64,000 bases of DNA, from assembly GCF_026891035.1 (NCBI RefSeq), contig NZ_JAPTGG010000001.1:469814-533813 (forward strand). Reading direction: 5' to 3'. The notes under the pieces are model-generated. The model did not search any database. It saw only the letters and a list, made by a program, of their open reading frames with translations, and was not told the origin of the DNA. Shown here piece by piece: positions 24,990-35,800 of the stretch. The position numbers and the translations under genes were made by a program. The stretch is from Dasania phycosphaerae. GTDB taxonomy: Bacteria > Pseudomonadota > Gammaproteobacteria > Pseudomonadales > Dasaniaceae. Position 1 is the first letter of the stretch, and the number at the start of each line of letters is the position of its first letter.

Positions 24990-26042
24990 ATGAATCATCA
25001 AACACTGTTAGGGGTAGAGCTACCCATTATTCAAGCACCCATGGCGGGGGTGCAGGACAGCGAGCTAGCACTAGCGGTGGCTGCCGCAGGCGGCTTGGGC
25101 TCGCTGCTCTGTGCCATGCTCAACCCCACACAGTTAGAGGCCGAACTAGCACGCCTGCAAGAGCATAGCCCACAGCGCTTTAATATTAATTTTTTCTGCC
25201 ATCCAGCTCCCCTAGCCGATGCCGAACAAGAGTCACGGTGGCGACAATTACTGCAGCCCTATTTCAACGAGTTTGAGCTAGATCCCCATAGCATAGCCCC
25301 AGGCCCGCAGCGGCAGCCCTTTAGCCACAACATTGCCGATATCGTGGAGCCGTATAGGCCAGCGATAATCAGTTTTCACTTTGGCCTGCCCGCCGCCGAT
25401 TTATTAGCGCGGGTAAAAAGCTGCGGCAGCACGGTATTGGCCTCAGCAACCACCGTAGCCGAAGCGCAATGGCTAGCAGCCCACGGTGCCGATGCCATTA
25501 TTGCCCAAGGTATAGAAGCCGGTGGCCATAGAGGCATGTTTTTAAGCGAACAGTTGGATGGCCAATTAAGCACCTGGCAATTACTACCGCAAATAGTGCA
25601 TGCGGTAACACTGCCAGTGATAGCCGCTGGCGGCATAGCCAATGCCCAAGATGTGGCTACAGCCACAAGCCTAGGCGCCGTTGCCGCCCAAATTGGCAGC
25701 GCCTACCTTTTATGCCCAGAGGCAAATACCAGCGCCCTGCACCGCGCCGCACTGGCTAGCGACAGAGCGCAACATACCGCCGTCACCAATTTATTTTCTG
25801 GCCGCCCAGCACGGGGCATAATCAACCGCCTTATGCGTGAACTAGGGCCCATACACCCTGGCGTCCCCAGCTTTCCACTGGCAGCAACAGCCGTTACCGC
25901 TTTGCGGCAAAAAGCCGAGGCCCAAGGCTTAGATGATTTTTCGCCGCTGTGGTGTGGGCAAAACGCCAACGCCTGCCTAGCAATATCCGCCGGCGAACTA
26001 ACCCTGCAGTTAGCTGGCAAATGCGCCGCCACGGTGAACTAA
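24990..26042 (+). CDS. nitronate monooxygenase (NPD family)
   Basis: FMN-dependent TIM-barrel enzyme of 350 aa, related to 2-nitropropane dioxygenase; oxidises alkyl nitronates. Motifs: the N-terminal ELPIIQAPMAGVQDSELALA, AVAAAGGLGSLLCAM, the catalytic-region AIIAQGIEAGGHRG (conserved His), PVIAAGGIANAQDV and LGAVAAQIGSAYLLCPEA for FMN phosphate. Its natural role may be detoxifying propionate-3-nitronate. Sits 79 bases after the amidohydrolase gene on the same strand. Confidence 0.9.
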   Translation: MNHQTLLGVELPIIQAPMAGVQDSELALAVAAAGGLGSLLCAMLNPTQLEAELARLQEHSPQRFNINFFCHPAPLADAEQESRWRQLLQPYFNEFELDPHSIAPGPQRQPFSHNIADIVEPYRPAIISFHFGLPAADLLARVKSCGSTVLASATTVAEAQWLAAHGADAIIAQGIEAGGHRGMFLSEQLDGQLSTWQLLPQIVHAVTLPVIAAGGIANAQDVATATSLGAVAAQIGSAYLLCPEANTSALHRAALASDRAQHTAVTNLFSGRPARGIINRLMRELGPIHPGVPSFPLAATAVTALRQKAEAQGLDDFSPLWCGQNANACLAISAGELTLQLAGKCAATVN

Positions 26043-26083
26043 GCAGCAGCGCTAAGCTCATATAAACAGTTAGCCAAAAAATC

Positions 26084-26860
26084 GTGGCCCTAGCTATGCC
26101 TGCTTATCTTATTACTCTGACCCTATGCTTGCTGCTTAGCCACAGTAACGTCAACGCGCAAACACAATGGCGCAGCAGCGAACAGCAAGTCACCTTAATA
26201 GAACTGTACACCTCCGAAGGCTGCAGCAGCTGCCCCCCGGCCGATCGCTGGCTTGGCAGCTGGCTGAATCGCGATAAACTGTGGCAGCAAATTGTGCCGG
26301 TGGCCTTTCATATAGATTATTGGGATTCACTGGGTTGGGTAGATCGCTACGCCCAAGCGCCGTTTACCCTGCGCCAACAACGCTACCAACAGCTGGGCCA
26401 TAGCCGGGCAATTTATACCCCCGCCTTTATGGTCAACGGCCAGGAATGGCGTGGCTTTTTTAGCCGCCAATCCTTGCCTTTTAATCCACCAAAATTAATA
26501 GGGGTATTACAAGCCCAGCTGCAGGCTCCACTTGCTCATCAACAAACTTCACAACTACTGGCCCATTTTACCCCGCTAGCTGCCAGCCATGGCGAGCTCA
26601 CCCTACACGTGGCCCTGCTAGGCATGAATATAGTCAGCCCCATTAAGGCCGGTGAAAATAAGGGGCGAGAGCTGCAACATAATTTTGTCGTTTTAAAGTA
26701 CTACCAACAACACAGCGCCCTTAAACAGCAAGGCTACCAATGGCTGCTGCCACTTAGTTCAAGCCCAGAGGCTCAGGCTATTGCGCTTTGGGTAACTGAG
26801 CGGGAGCAGATGCTGCCACTACAAGCCACCGGCGGCTGGCTAAAAGACGAAGCAATATAA
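26084..26860 (+). CDS. DUF1223 secreted thioredoxin-like protein
   Basis: 258 aa with a signal peptide (about 1-24, hydrophobic LITLTLCLLLSHS). The domain begins LIELYTSEGCSSCPPADRWL, containing a CxxC motif (Cys-Ser-Ser-Cys) on a thioredoxin-like fold, followed by PVAFHIDYWDSLGWVDRYA. These are diagnostic of DUF1223, whose function is not established; a periplasmic redox role is an inference from the CxxC. Starts 41 bases after the nitronate monooxygenase gene. Confidence 0.85.
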   Translation: MALAMPAYLITLTLCLLLSHSNVNAQTQWRSSEQQVTLIELYTSEGCSSCPPADRWLGSWLNRDKLWQQIVPVAFHIDYWDSLGWVDRYAQAPFTLRQQRYQQLGHSRAIYTPAFMVNGQEWRGFFSRQSLPFNPPKLIGVLQAQLQAPLAHQQTSQLLAHFTPLAASHGELTLHVALLGMNIVSPIKAGENKGRELQHNFVVLKYYQQHSALKQQGYQWLLPLSSSPEAQAIALWVTEREQMLPLQATGGWLKDEAI

Positions 26861-27173
26861 TCAGCCACTATATAAAAAACATAGCCTATAACCCTTTTTG
26901 TTGTGGCAATCGCTGTGGGCTGGCACGTTAACAAGCGCCCACTATAGGTAAAAGTACTGAGATTTTTTTACATATTTTAATGCTTAAAAAAAAATTTCTT
27001 ACAATAATTGCCTACGCTACATTTTTTTTTAGACTATGCTTAGGTTCAGGGTGGCGTGTTCATGTAAGCATTATCACCATTGCAGCTCACCATGATTTTC
27101 GCCACACCCTGGCATTTGTAGTTCTGAGGATTTTCTCAGCGTTTTTTCGGTCTTACCGTTACAGGGGTGAACT
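26861..27173. other. 313-base leader region upstream of prkA
   Basis: Rich in A and T runs (around 26965-27030). A possible stem pairs CAGGGTGGCG (27047-27056) with CGCCACACCCTG (27100-27111), allowing a 2-base bulge, which could form a structure in the prkA 5' untranslated RNA. A TGGCACG..GC string near 26919 resembles a sigma-54 site, but the GG-GC spacing is one base too long. No gene seen. Confidence 0.4.
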
Positions 27174-29096
27174 ATGAGCATCTTTAACCACTACCGCCAA
27201 CGCTACGAAACTGTTCAACAGGAAGAGCTGAGTATTCAGGAATACCTGGAGCTTTGTAAGTCTGATCCCAGCGTTTATGCATCCGCCGCTGAGCGCATGC
27301 TGTTGGCCATAGGCGAACCCGAAATTGTTGACACCGCCAAAGACGCTCGCTTAAGCCGCATCTTTTCTAACAAGGTAATTAAACGCTACCCCGTGTTTAA
27401 AGATTTTTACGGCATGGAAGAGTGCATAGAAAATATAGTCTCGTTTTTTAAGCACGCCGCCCAAGGTTTGGAAGAGCGCAAACAAATACTCTACTTATTG
27501 GGCCCCGTAGGTGGTGGTAAATCATCACTGGCTGAAAAGCTAAAATCACTAATGGAGAAACAACCCATTTACTGCATCAAGGGCTCTCCGGTTTTTGAAT
27601 CACCACTGGGGCTGTTCAACCCCGAAGAGGATGGCAAAATATTAAGAGAGGATTACGGCATACCCAGCCGCTACATTAATACCATTATGTCGCCTTGGGC
27701 GGTCAAGCGTCTACACGAATACAATGGCGACATCAGCCAATTTAAAGTGGTAAAAATTTATCCCTCTATACTCAACCAAATCGCCATTTCAAAAACAGAA
27801 CCGGGTGATGAAAACAACCAAGACATTTCCTCTTTAGTGGGTAAAGTGGATATACGTCAACTGGAAGAGTTCCCCCAAAACGACCCCGATGCCTATAGCT
27901 TCTCTGGTGGCCTGTGCCGAGCCAACCAAGGCATCATGGAATTTGTGGAGATGTTTAAGGCTCCGATAAAAGTCTTGCACCCACTATTAACAGCCACGCA
28001 AGAAGGCAACTACAACAGCACCGAAGGCCTGAGCGCCATCCCTTTTAGCGGCATTATTTTAGCTCACTCCAATGAGTCGGAATGGCAGACCTTTAAAAAC
28101 AACAAAAACAATGAAGCCTTTATAGACCGCGTCTATATAGTCAAAGTCCCCTACTGCCTGCGGGTTTCTGAAGAAGTAAAAATTTATAAAAAATTACTAG
28201 AAAACAGCTCACTGGCCAAAGCTCAGTGCGCACCTGACACCTTATCTATGCTGGCCAAATTTGCTATTTTGTCTCGCTTAAAAGAACCTGAAAACTCTAA
28301 CATCTACTCCAAGATGAAAGTCTATGATGGCAAAAACCTAAAAGACACCGACCCCAAGGCCAAGTCCATACAAGAGTATAAAGACGCTGCAGGTGTAGAC
28401 GAAGGCATGAAGGGCTTATCGACACGCTTTGCCTTTAAAATACTATCCAAAGTATTTAACTTTGACCCTACTGAAGTGGCAGCCAACCCTGTACACCTGC
28501 TCTATGTGCTAGAGCAACAAATAGAACAAGAACAGTTTCCAGCAGAGTCTAGAGATAGATACCTAAACTTCATCAAAGAATATATAGCACCACAGTATGT
28601 AGAATTTATAGGCAAGGAAATACAAACCGCCTACCTGGAATCCTATGCCGAGTATGGCCAAAATATATTCGACCGCTATGTAACCTATGCCGACTTCTGG
28701 ATACAGGATCAGGAATTCCGTGACCCTGAAACCGGAGAAATTTTAGACCGCGCCTCACTCAATGAAGAGCTGGAAAAAATAGAGAAACCCGCAGGCATCA
28801 GCAACCCTAAAGATTTTCGTAATGAGGTGGTTAATTTCGTACTGCGCGCAAGAGCCAATAACGACGGCAAAAACCCTGTTTGGAATAGCTACGAAAAACT
28901 GCGCACCGTCATTGAAAAGAAAATGTTTTCCAATACTGAGGACTTACTACCCGTTATTTCCTTTAACACTAAATCATCAGCCGAGGATAAAACCAAACAC
29001 AAAGACTTTGTTAACCGCATGATAGAAAGAGGCTATACCGAGAAACAAGTAAGGCTTTTATCTGAATGGTATCTACGCGTTAGAAAATCACAGTAA
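27174..29096 (+). CDS. PrkA family serine protein kinase (YeaG)
   Basis: 640-aa AAA+ ATPase fused to a kinase-like C-terminal domain. Walker A GPVGGGKSSLAEKL is at about 110-123; the AAA domain also shows LCRANQGIMEFVEMFKAP (Walker B region) and SGIILAHSNESEW. The family length is about 640 aa, so it is complete. In enterobacteria YeaG acts with YeaH in nitrogen starvation and stationary-phase responses. Here it is followed by the DUF444 and SpoVR genes, the conserved three-gene module. Confidence 0.95.
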   Translation: MSIFNHYRQRYETVQQEELSIQEYLELCKSDPSVYASAAERMLLAIGEPEIVDTAKDARLSRIFSNKVIKRYPVFKDFYGMEECIENIVSFFKHAAQGLEERKQILYLLGPVGGGKSSLAEKLKSLMEKQPIYCIKGSPVFESPLGLFNPEEDGKILREDYGIPSRYINTIMSPWAVKRLHEYNGDISQFKVVKIYPSILNQIAISKTEPGDENNQDISSLVGKVDIRQLEEFPQNDPDAYSFSGGLCRANQGIMEFVEMFKAPIKVLHPLLTATQEGNYNSTEGLSAIPFSGIILAHSNESEWQTFKNNKNNEAFIDRVYIVKVPYCLRVSEEVKIYKKLLENSSLAKAQCAPDTLSMLAKFAILSRLKEPENSNIYSKMKVYDGKNLKDTDPKAKSIQEYKDAAGVDEGMKGLSTRFAFKILSKVFNFDPTEVAANPVHLLYVLEQQIEQEQFPAESRDRYLNFIKEYIAPQYVEFIGKEIQTAYLESYAEYGQNIFDRYVTYADFWIQDQEFRDPETGEILDRASLNEELEKIEKPAGISNPKDFRNEVVNFVLRARANNDGKNPVWNSYEKLRTVIEKKMFSNTEDLLPVISFNTKSSAEDKTKHKDFVNRMIERGYTEKQVRLLSEWYLRVRKSQ

Positions 29097-29199
29097 CAGC
29101 TACATCATAGCCATCACGCTATACAGCGGCAGGCATGATTAGGAGTGAGCATGATAATGCTAGCTACAGATTTTTCATCACGCAATTACAGGTAAGTTT

Positions 29200-30480
29200 A
29201 TGAGCTTTATTATAGACAGGCGCCTCAATGCTAAAAACAAAAGCACGGTTAACCGTCAACGCTTTTTAAAACGCTATAGAAAGCATATTAAAAAAGCCGT
29301 TGGCGACGCCATAGGTAATCGCTCTATTACTGAGATAGAAAAAGGCGAGCAGATTAGCATCCCCTCTAAAGATATAGATGAGCCTATATTTCACCATGCC
29401 CAAGGCGGGCACTCCGAAAATGTTTTGCCAGGTAATACTGACTTTATCGCAGGCGACCATATACCCAGGCCGCCCGCCGGTGGTGGTGCCGGTAGTGGAT
29501 CGGGGTCAGGCGCTAGCGACCAAGGTGAAGGCGAAGATGATTTTATTTTTAATATTACTCAGGAAGAGTTTCTAGACTTTATGTTTGAAGATCTAGAACT
29601 GCCTAACATGGTTAAACGCCAACTAGCGGGTAACGATGAGTTCAAAACCCGCCGCGCCGGCATTAGCAATGAAGGCTCACCGGGCAAAATTAATATTGTA
29701 CGCTCACTGCGCTCAGCCAATGCCAGAAGAATTGCGCTCACTGCCTCTAAACGAAAAAAACTTGCCGCCTTAGAAAAAGAACTAGAAGAATTACAAGCGG
29801 TAGATATGATTTTACGCGACCATCAGCGCATAGAAGAAATCAATGAAAAAATAGTACAACTACGCAACGCCATTAAACGGGTACCATGGTTAGACAACTT
29901 TGACCTTAAATATAACTTACACGTCAAAGTACCCAACCCACAATCAAAGGCGGTCATGTTCTGCCTTATGGATGTATCCGGCTCCATGGATCAAGCAACC
30001 AAAGATATAGCCAAGCGTTTTTTTATACTGCTGTATTTATTTTTACAGCGTAATTATCAACGCACCGAAGTGGTTTTTATACGCCACCATACCAGCGCCA
30101 GCGAAGTGGATGAACAGGAGTTTTTTTACTCCAGAGAAACCGGCGGCACCATAGTTTCCAGCGCATTAAAACTAATGAAAACCATTATCGAAGAACGCTA
30201 CCCAGCAGATCAGTGGAATATTTACGGTGCCCAAGCTTCCGACGGTGACAACTGGAATGACGACTCCTCTATTTGCAGGGAGTTACTCAGCGAAAGCCTG
30301 CTCCCTAAAGTACAATATTTTTCATATATAGAAATCACCCCCAGAGAACATCAATCCTTGTGGGAGGATTACAGCATAGTGCAAAACCAATACCCTAAAT
30401 TATTTGCCATGCAGCAAATTGTCGACGCATCCGAAATATACTCAGTATTTCGTGAACTCTTTCAAAAGCAAATCGCATGA
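29200..30480 (+). CDS. DUF444 family protein (YeaH/YhbH)
   Basis: 426 aa. N-terminal basic segment (RQRFLKRYRKHIKKAVGDAI), a glycine-rich linker around residues 92-112, a charged coiled-coil at about 183-225, and a von Willebrand A-like domain whose MIDAS motif DVSGSMD lies at about 258-264, with FIRHHTSASEVDEQEF following. Partner of PrkA/YeaG by conserved context; molecular function unknown. Its TGA overlaps the ATG of the SpoVR gene by 4 bases, implying translational coupling. Confidence 0.94.
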   Translation: MSFIIDRRLNAKNKSTVNRQRFLKRYRKHIKKAVGDAIGNRSITEIEKGEQISIPSKDIDEPIFHHAQGGHSENVLPGNTDFIAGDHIPRPPAGGGAGSGSGSGASDQGEGEDDFIFNITQEEFLDFMFEDLELPNMVKRQLAGNDEFKTRRAGISNEGSPGKINIVRSLRSANARRIALTASKRKKLAALEKELEELQAVDMILRDHQRIEEINEKIVQLRNAIKRVPWLDNFDLKYNLHVKVPNPQSKAVMFCLMDVSGSMDQATKDIAKRFFILLYLFLQRNYQRTEVVFIRHHTSASEVDEQEFFYSRETGGTIVSSALKLMKTIIEERYPADQWNIYGAQASDGDNWNDDSSICRELLSESLLPKVQYFSYIEITPREHQSLWEDYSIVQNQYPKLFAMQQIVDASEIYSVFRELFQKQIA

Positions 30481-31991
30481 AAGCATCGCCTATTTCCACC
30501 TCATCCGAATGGAGCTTCGAGCTGATCGAGCGCTATGACAGCGAGATAGCTAAAATCGCTAAAGAGTTTGGCCTGGACACCTACCCCAATCAAATTGAAG
30601 TCATCAGTTCAGAACAAATGATGGATGCCTATGCCTCATCTGGCATGCCTTTGGGCTACCACCACTGGTCGTATGGTAAGCAGTTTATTCACACCGAGCG
30701 CTCTTATAGCCGCGGTCAAATGGGGCTGGCCTACGAGATAGTCATCAACTCCAACCCCTGCATAGCCTATTTAATGGAAGAAAACACCATGGCCATGCAG
30801 GCGCTGGTTATCGCGCATGCCTGCTATGGCCATAACTCTTTTTTTAAGGGTAATTATTTATTTAGAACCTGGACCGACGCCGACTCTATTATTGACTATC
30901 TGCTATTTGCCAAAAACTATATCGCCAAGTGCGAACAAAAACATGGCATTACTGAAGTAGAAAATATTATAGACTCCTGCCATGCCATTATGAATTACGG
31001 GGTAGATCGCTATAAACGCCCCTATCCTATTTCCGCTGAAGAAGAAAAAAACCGCCAGCAAGAGCGCGAAGAACATCTACAGAAACAAGTTAACGACCTA
31101 TGGCGCACCATACCCGCAGGCAGCAGCGAAGCCCGCACACAAAAGAAAACGCGCTTCCCCGCTGAACCGGAAGAAAACCTGCTTTATTTTTTTGAAAAAA
31201 ACGCGCCGCTATTAGAACCCTGGCAACGTGAAGTCATACGCATAGTACGAAAAATAGCCCAGTATTTTTACCCGCAGCGACAAACTCAAGTTATGAATGA
31301 GGGCTGGGCCTGTTTTTGGCACTACACTCTATTAAACGAAATGTATGACCGAGGCTTAGTAACTGACGGTTTTATTTTAGAGTTCTTGCAATCACACACC
31401 AGCGTAATTTATCAGCCCCCCTATAACAGCCGCTATTACAATGGCATAAATCCCTATGCCCTGGGCTTTAATATGATGATGGATATACGCCGTATTTGTG
31501 AGCACCCCACCGACGAAGACAGGGAATGGTTTCCTAATATAGCCGGTAGCAACTGGCAAGAAACCATGCAGTTCGCCATGCGCGATTTTAAAGACGAGAG
31601 TTTTATACTGCAGTTTTTATCCCCTAAGGTTATGCGCGACTTAAAGTTATTCTGCATTGTAGACGACGATAAAAAATCAGATATAGAGGTAGCAGCCATA
31701 CACGACAGCAGCGGCTACCAAAAAGTCCGTGAATCCTTAGCTGGGCAATACAACCTAGGTAACCGCGAACCCAATATACAAGTGCACAGCGTTGAGATTT
31801 CTGGCGACCGCTCCCTAACGCTACATCATAGCCAGTTTGCAAGAAAACCTATGGGCGAATCCACCCTCAAAGTATTAAAACATATACATAGGCTATGGGG
31901 CTTTGATGTGCACTTGCACTCTATGGACAATAAAACCATTACCCACAGTTTTCATTACCCCGACAAAACCAGCAGCGAGCCTGCAAGTTAA
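30477..31991 (+). CDS. SpoVR family protein (YcgB)
   Basis: 504 aa. Diagnostic segments: YPNQIEVISSEQMMDAYASS near the N-terminus, ALVIAHACYGHNSFFKGNYL, QTQVMNEGWACFWHYTLLNE and INPYALGFNMMMDIRRICEH. Bacillus SpoVR takes part in spore cortex formation, but the family is widespread in non-sporulating proteobacteria next to prkA and yeaH. Function unknown; a hydrolase-like metal site has been suggested from conserved His and Glu residues. Converges on nit2 with only 13 bases between the stops. Confidence 0.94.
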   Translation: MKASPISTSSEWSFELIERYDSEIAKIAKEFGLDTYPNQIEVISSEQMMDAYASSGMPLGYHHWSYGKQFIHTERSYSRGQMGLAYEIVINSNPCIAYLMEENTMAMQALVIAHACYGHNSFFKGNYLFRTWTDADSIIDYLLFAKNYIAKCEQKHGITEVENIIDSCHAIMNYGVDRYKRPYPISAEEEKNRQQEREEHLQKQVNDLWRTIPAGSSEARTQKKTRFPAEPEENLLYFFEKNAPLLEPWQREVIRIVRKIAQYFYPQRQTQVMNEGWACFWHYTLLNEMYDRGLVTDGFILEFLQSHTSVIYQPPYNSRYYNGINPYALGFNMMMDIRRICEHPTDEDREWFPNIAGSNWQETMQFAMRDFKDESFILQFLSPKVMRDLKLFCIVDDDKKSDIEVAAIHDSSGYQKVRESLAGQYNLGNREPNIQVHSVEISGDRSLTLHHSQFARKPMGESTLKVLKHIHRLWGFDVHLHSMDNKTITHSFHYPDKTSSEPAS

Positions 31992-32004
31992 GGGGCTCTC
32001 ACTG

Positions 32005-32841
32005 CTAGTCTTTTTTTACCACAGTAAAGCGCTGATGCTGCTGTATGGGCATGGCTAAGCGCTGCTGGGCAAGGCTAGCTAAATCCATAGTCGCCACCAC
32101 ACAGGCTTCGCCTTTATCCGCCTGCGCCAACACCTGGCCCCAGCCATCAACAATAATTGAACCGCCAGAGGTCTCTCTATTGTTAGCATGTTCGCCACCT
32201 TGATTGGCCGCAATAATATAACACTGGTTTTCTATTGCTCTGGCACGCACCAAGGGCAGCCAATGGGCCTCACCAGTTTTACGAGTAAAAGCTGCTGGCA
32301 AACTAATAATATCTAGCCCTTGCGCAAACATAGCGCGAAAAAACTCAGGGAAGCGCAGGTCATAACAGATAGCCATGCCCAAACGGCCAAACGGTGTATC
32401 CACTACCACGACATCATTACCAGCAATAAACGTATCAGATTCCCTATAGCTGCCGGTTTTATCCGCCACATCCACATCAAAAAGATGCAATTTATTATAG
32501 TGACCACACTCCTGCCCCTGATCATTAAACAATAGGCTGGCGGCATACACTTTTGAGGGATGCTGTTGGTCGGCTATAGGAATAGAGCCACCAACTATCC
32601 ACACTTTATGCTTGCGTGCTTGCTCAGCTAAAAACTGCCGTATAGGGGCCTTGCCAAAAGCTTCCTCTACACCCAAGGCATATTGCTGCGAGCTGGCAAA
32701 CATGGCAAACACCTCCGGCAACACCAGTAGCTGGGCGCCTTTCTCAACTGCCTGTGCGATTAAAACTTCGGCGCGTGTTAAGTTGATATTGAGATCACTG
32801 CCACTCACCATTTGTATAGCGGCTATTACTGATGTAGTCAT
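32005..32841 (-). CDS. carbon-nitrogen hydrolase (Nit2/omega-amidase type)
   Basis: 278-aa nitrilase-superfamily enzyme. The Glu-Lys-Cys triad is visible: Glu43 in LVLPEVFAMF, Lys117 in YNKLHLFDVD and Cys159 in GMAICYDLRFPE. Nit1/Nit2-type enzymes hydrolyse omega-amides such as deaminated glutathione or alpha-ketoglutaramate. In Pseudomonas this gene lies between tldD and yhdP; here the yhdP side is kept and tldD is gone. Its start overlaps the yhdP stop by 4 bases. Confidence 0.93.
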   Translation of the reverse strand: MTTSVIAAIQMVSGSDLNINLTRAEVLIAQAVEKGAQLLVLPEVFAMFASSQQYALGVEEAFGKAPIRQFLAEQARKHKVWIVGGSIPIADQQHPSKVYAASLLFNDQGQECGHYNKLHLFDVDVADKTGSYRESDTFIAGNDVVVVDTPFGRLGMAICYDLRFPEFFRAMFAQGLDIISLPAAFTRKTGEAHWLPLVRARAIENQCYIIAANQGGEHANNRETSGGSIIVDGWGQVLAQADKGEACVVATMDLASLAQQRLAMPIQQHQRFTVVKKD

Positions 32842-35800
32842 TGGCTACCGCCTGCTGATTTTATATGCGTTTGCTGACGCTTTTGCCCCTTGGCATCAAA
32901 TACTTTTTTCAATTTTAACTGGGGATCATCCCATTTACCTTCCAGGCTATAAACTGCGCTAGAAAACTTATCGACCTGATTTTCAAATAATTTGCTGGCG
33001 CCATAGACTATGGCTGCCGCTGGCACCCCTCCCATTAACGCCGCCACCCAAGGTAAATTTTTACCTATAGGCAAGGTGGCAATTAAATCCATATCCAACA
33101 CCTCGGCATTTAAATCTGTGCTGCCTAATAACCTAAAACGACTGGAGGGGCTTTCTATATTGAGGTGCTCAATAATATATAAACGCCCCCCCACTAATTC
33201 AAACTCACCTTTAACCTCGTCAAAACTCACTCCGGATTTATACAGATCGGTAAAATCTAAACGCAGACGGCGCAAAATATTATTCATATTTAACACACTG
33301 ACTATGCGTAGCGCACCGCTGGCGCTACCAGCCGTTTTGAGGAAAATGCCTTTTTTAACATCCAGACTTATAGAGCCCTGCGATAAAGCCATCTGCCATT
33401 GATCTGGCGCTCCGGGCCAGCTGAGATCCACCGCAACTATACCGCTCTTAGACTCTGTGGTGCGCTCATAACCCCATTGTTCAAACACAGCCCCCACATC
33501 GGCAAAACTAAAAGCACCGCTAAGCTGGCTCTCACCACCCTGCTCGCTTTTAAGCCAGCTTAAACTCAGCGGCTTATCACCGCCACCCAACTTTAACTTG
33601 CGGATCTCGCCATAAATATTATTAACCCATAGTCGGTTTTGCTGCGCTCTAAGCTGTAAAGCTAAATGCCCCATTAAAGCCTCATCCAAATAAATCTCTT
33701 TAATACTCACATCTATATCGGGAATATCAGCCGGATTAATATCATCAAAGACCGAGGCTTTTAATTGATAAAAAGCGGTAGCTTCATTTTCGTCTATGGC
33801 GGCATCGCGTTTGTCACTATCGGCAGCTGACAAATGCAAGGACTGCACTTCAAGCTGCATGGGCTGACTTTCGTCCAGTGGGAAATGCACCAGCCCTTGC
33901 ACCTTATCACTGCTTAGCTCTAACACCCAAGCCTGCTGTTGCTGCTGCACATTAACGGTGGCGGCAGCCAGATCTAGTCCAAAGACATGCGCTTGCTTAA
34001 TCTGTAAGTTATCTACTCGCAGCGGTGGCGCTAGCAACTGAGACTGCTCAACTTGCGTTTGCGAAGATTTTTTATTCGCAGCCCGTGCATCTAGCTCTGC
34101 GTTTTTAGCCAAATAACGCTGTAACAAATCCTGCACATCCTGCGCATTCACATGCTCTAGCACACCGCTGATGACAAATTCATCTTCGGGTATTGGCTCA
34201 TCGCCGCTAGGGTTAAAAATCAAAGCGCCGCCGCTTACCCCCTGCTCGGTCAAATGCAATGCAGCCGCCAGCTTATTTTGTAAGCGCATACTTAGCAGCG
34301 TTTGCTCTTTGCCTAAAGGAATATTCAGCTTAAAGTCAGCGCTATCCTCACTGGCTTTTTTATAGGGTGCCGGTAAAGCTATAGCCACCCCTTTTAAATC
34401 AGAGCTGAGGCTAAAGTGATCGTGCTTGGAGTTGAGCAATAGCTCCGCCTGTACCTGTGCTTGGCCACGCAAATACGTCATACCGGCAAACTGCGCCCAA
34501 GCCTCCACATCATCCATGTTCACCAGGCCATCTATATTCACTTTCACTGCCTGCTCGTTGCTTTGCGCAATTTTAACGGTGGCTTTTTTATTAAAGAGCA
34601 GGCCCTGCAAACCGCTGGATACCACGCCGTTGGCACTGCTGTATTCAAAGGGGCCGTAAACCTCTTTAAAGTTCAAACGATAGTCGGGCAGGCGTAAATC
34701 CCCCGCCCGTATATAAGAATTAAAAACTACCTGCTGCTGGAGCTTGCTGTGCTGCGCTAAAGGCAGCCCCAGGTTTAGGCTGGCACTAATATCACCTTTA
34801 AGCTGCCAATCGGCAAAAGCATCGCCAACAATCTCACGCAGATTGCCACTGTTAACAATGTCTAAAGCATGCTGGGCATCCCCCTCTAACTGCGCAGCAA
34901 CACTTAACCAAGCTTCGCCATCGGCTAGCTGATTCACTTTTACCCGCGTATTGCTTAAGGCTATGCCCTTGGCTACAGCGCTGGGGCTATACACATCGAC
35001 ATCGCCATCATCGACAAACACCTGCGCCTGAATATTATTTAGCGCAGGCCAGCCGGGCTGATAATCCAACTCGCCATTGGCTACCTCTAAATACAGCTGC
35101 ACACTGCGCTCTTGTTCCCCATCTGCCGCCAGCGAGCCGTTATAAATAAAACCGCCTTGCTGTATATCACCACCTTGTATACTGCTATCTAGCCAGGCTA
35201 ATAAATCTTCGCTTAACACCTCGGGGATAAACTTATCTCTATTACTAGCCGGGGTGTCGGTTAAACCCACCGCTAAAAACATACTGGGGTCACCAGCGTC
35301 TGGCTGGCGCGGAAACCTCAGGGCTAGCAGGGCAACCGCTGGACCATACTCAGACCTAACATCGATTATGCCGCTATCCACATAAACGGTTTCAGCATCC
35401 CAGCGCCATGCCACTTTGGCTTTGGCCACATCAAAACGCATGCTGTTGGCATAAATGCCCGGAAAGGCAATCTCAAAAGGCTCACTGCTTAAGGTAACGG
35501 CGCCGCCCTGTTCATTGAGTTCTAAAAAGCCATCGATATTATTGGCTGCAGGTGCTCCATGCCAAGCCTCTAGGGCAACATCTTCTAACTCGGCCTGCAC
35601 GGTAAACTGGCTAGCCAGCTTAACTAGCTGCTCTGTGCTGGGCTTTCTAGCTATGCTGATTTTTATCTGGCGCAAATCCCCCTTGGGGGCCAATGTGCTT
35701 AAGGCCTGCTGCGCGGCCACGGGTAATACATTGAGGCTTAAGAGCTTAGTACTGAGCTGCTGCAAATTTAATTCTGTAAACGCTATGGCTAGCGCATCAG

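Noticed and set aside
26915..26937. TGGCACG..GC string as a sigma-54 promoter for prkA
   Set aside because: The GG-to-GC distance is 11 bases instead of 10 and the -12 half is CAAGC rather than TTGC.
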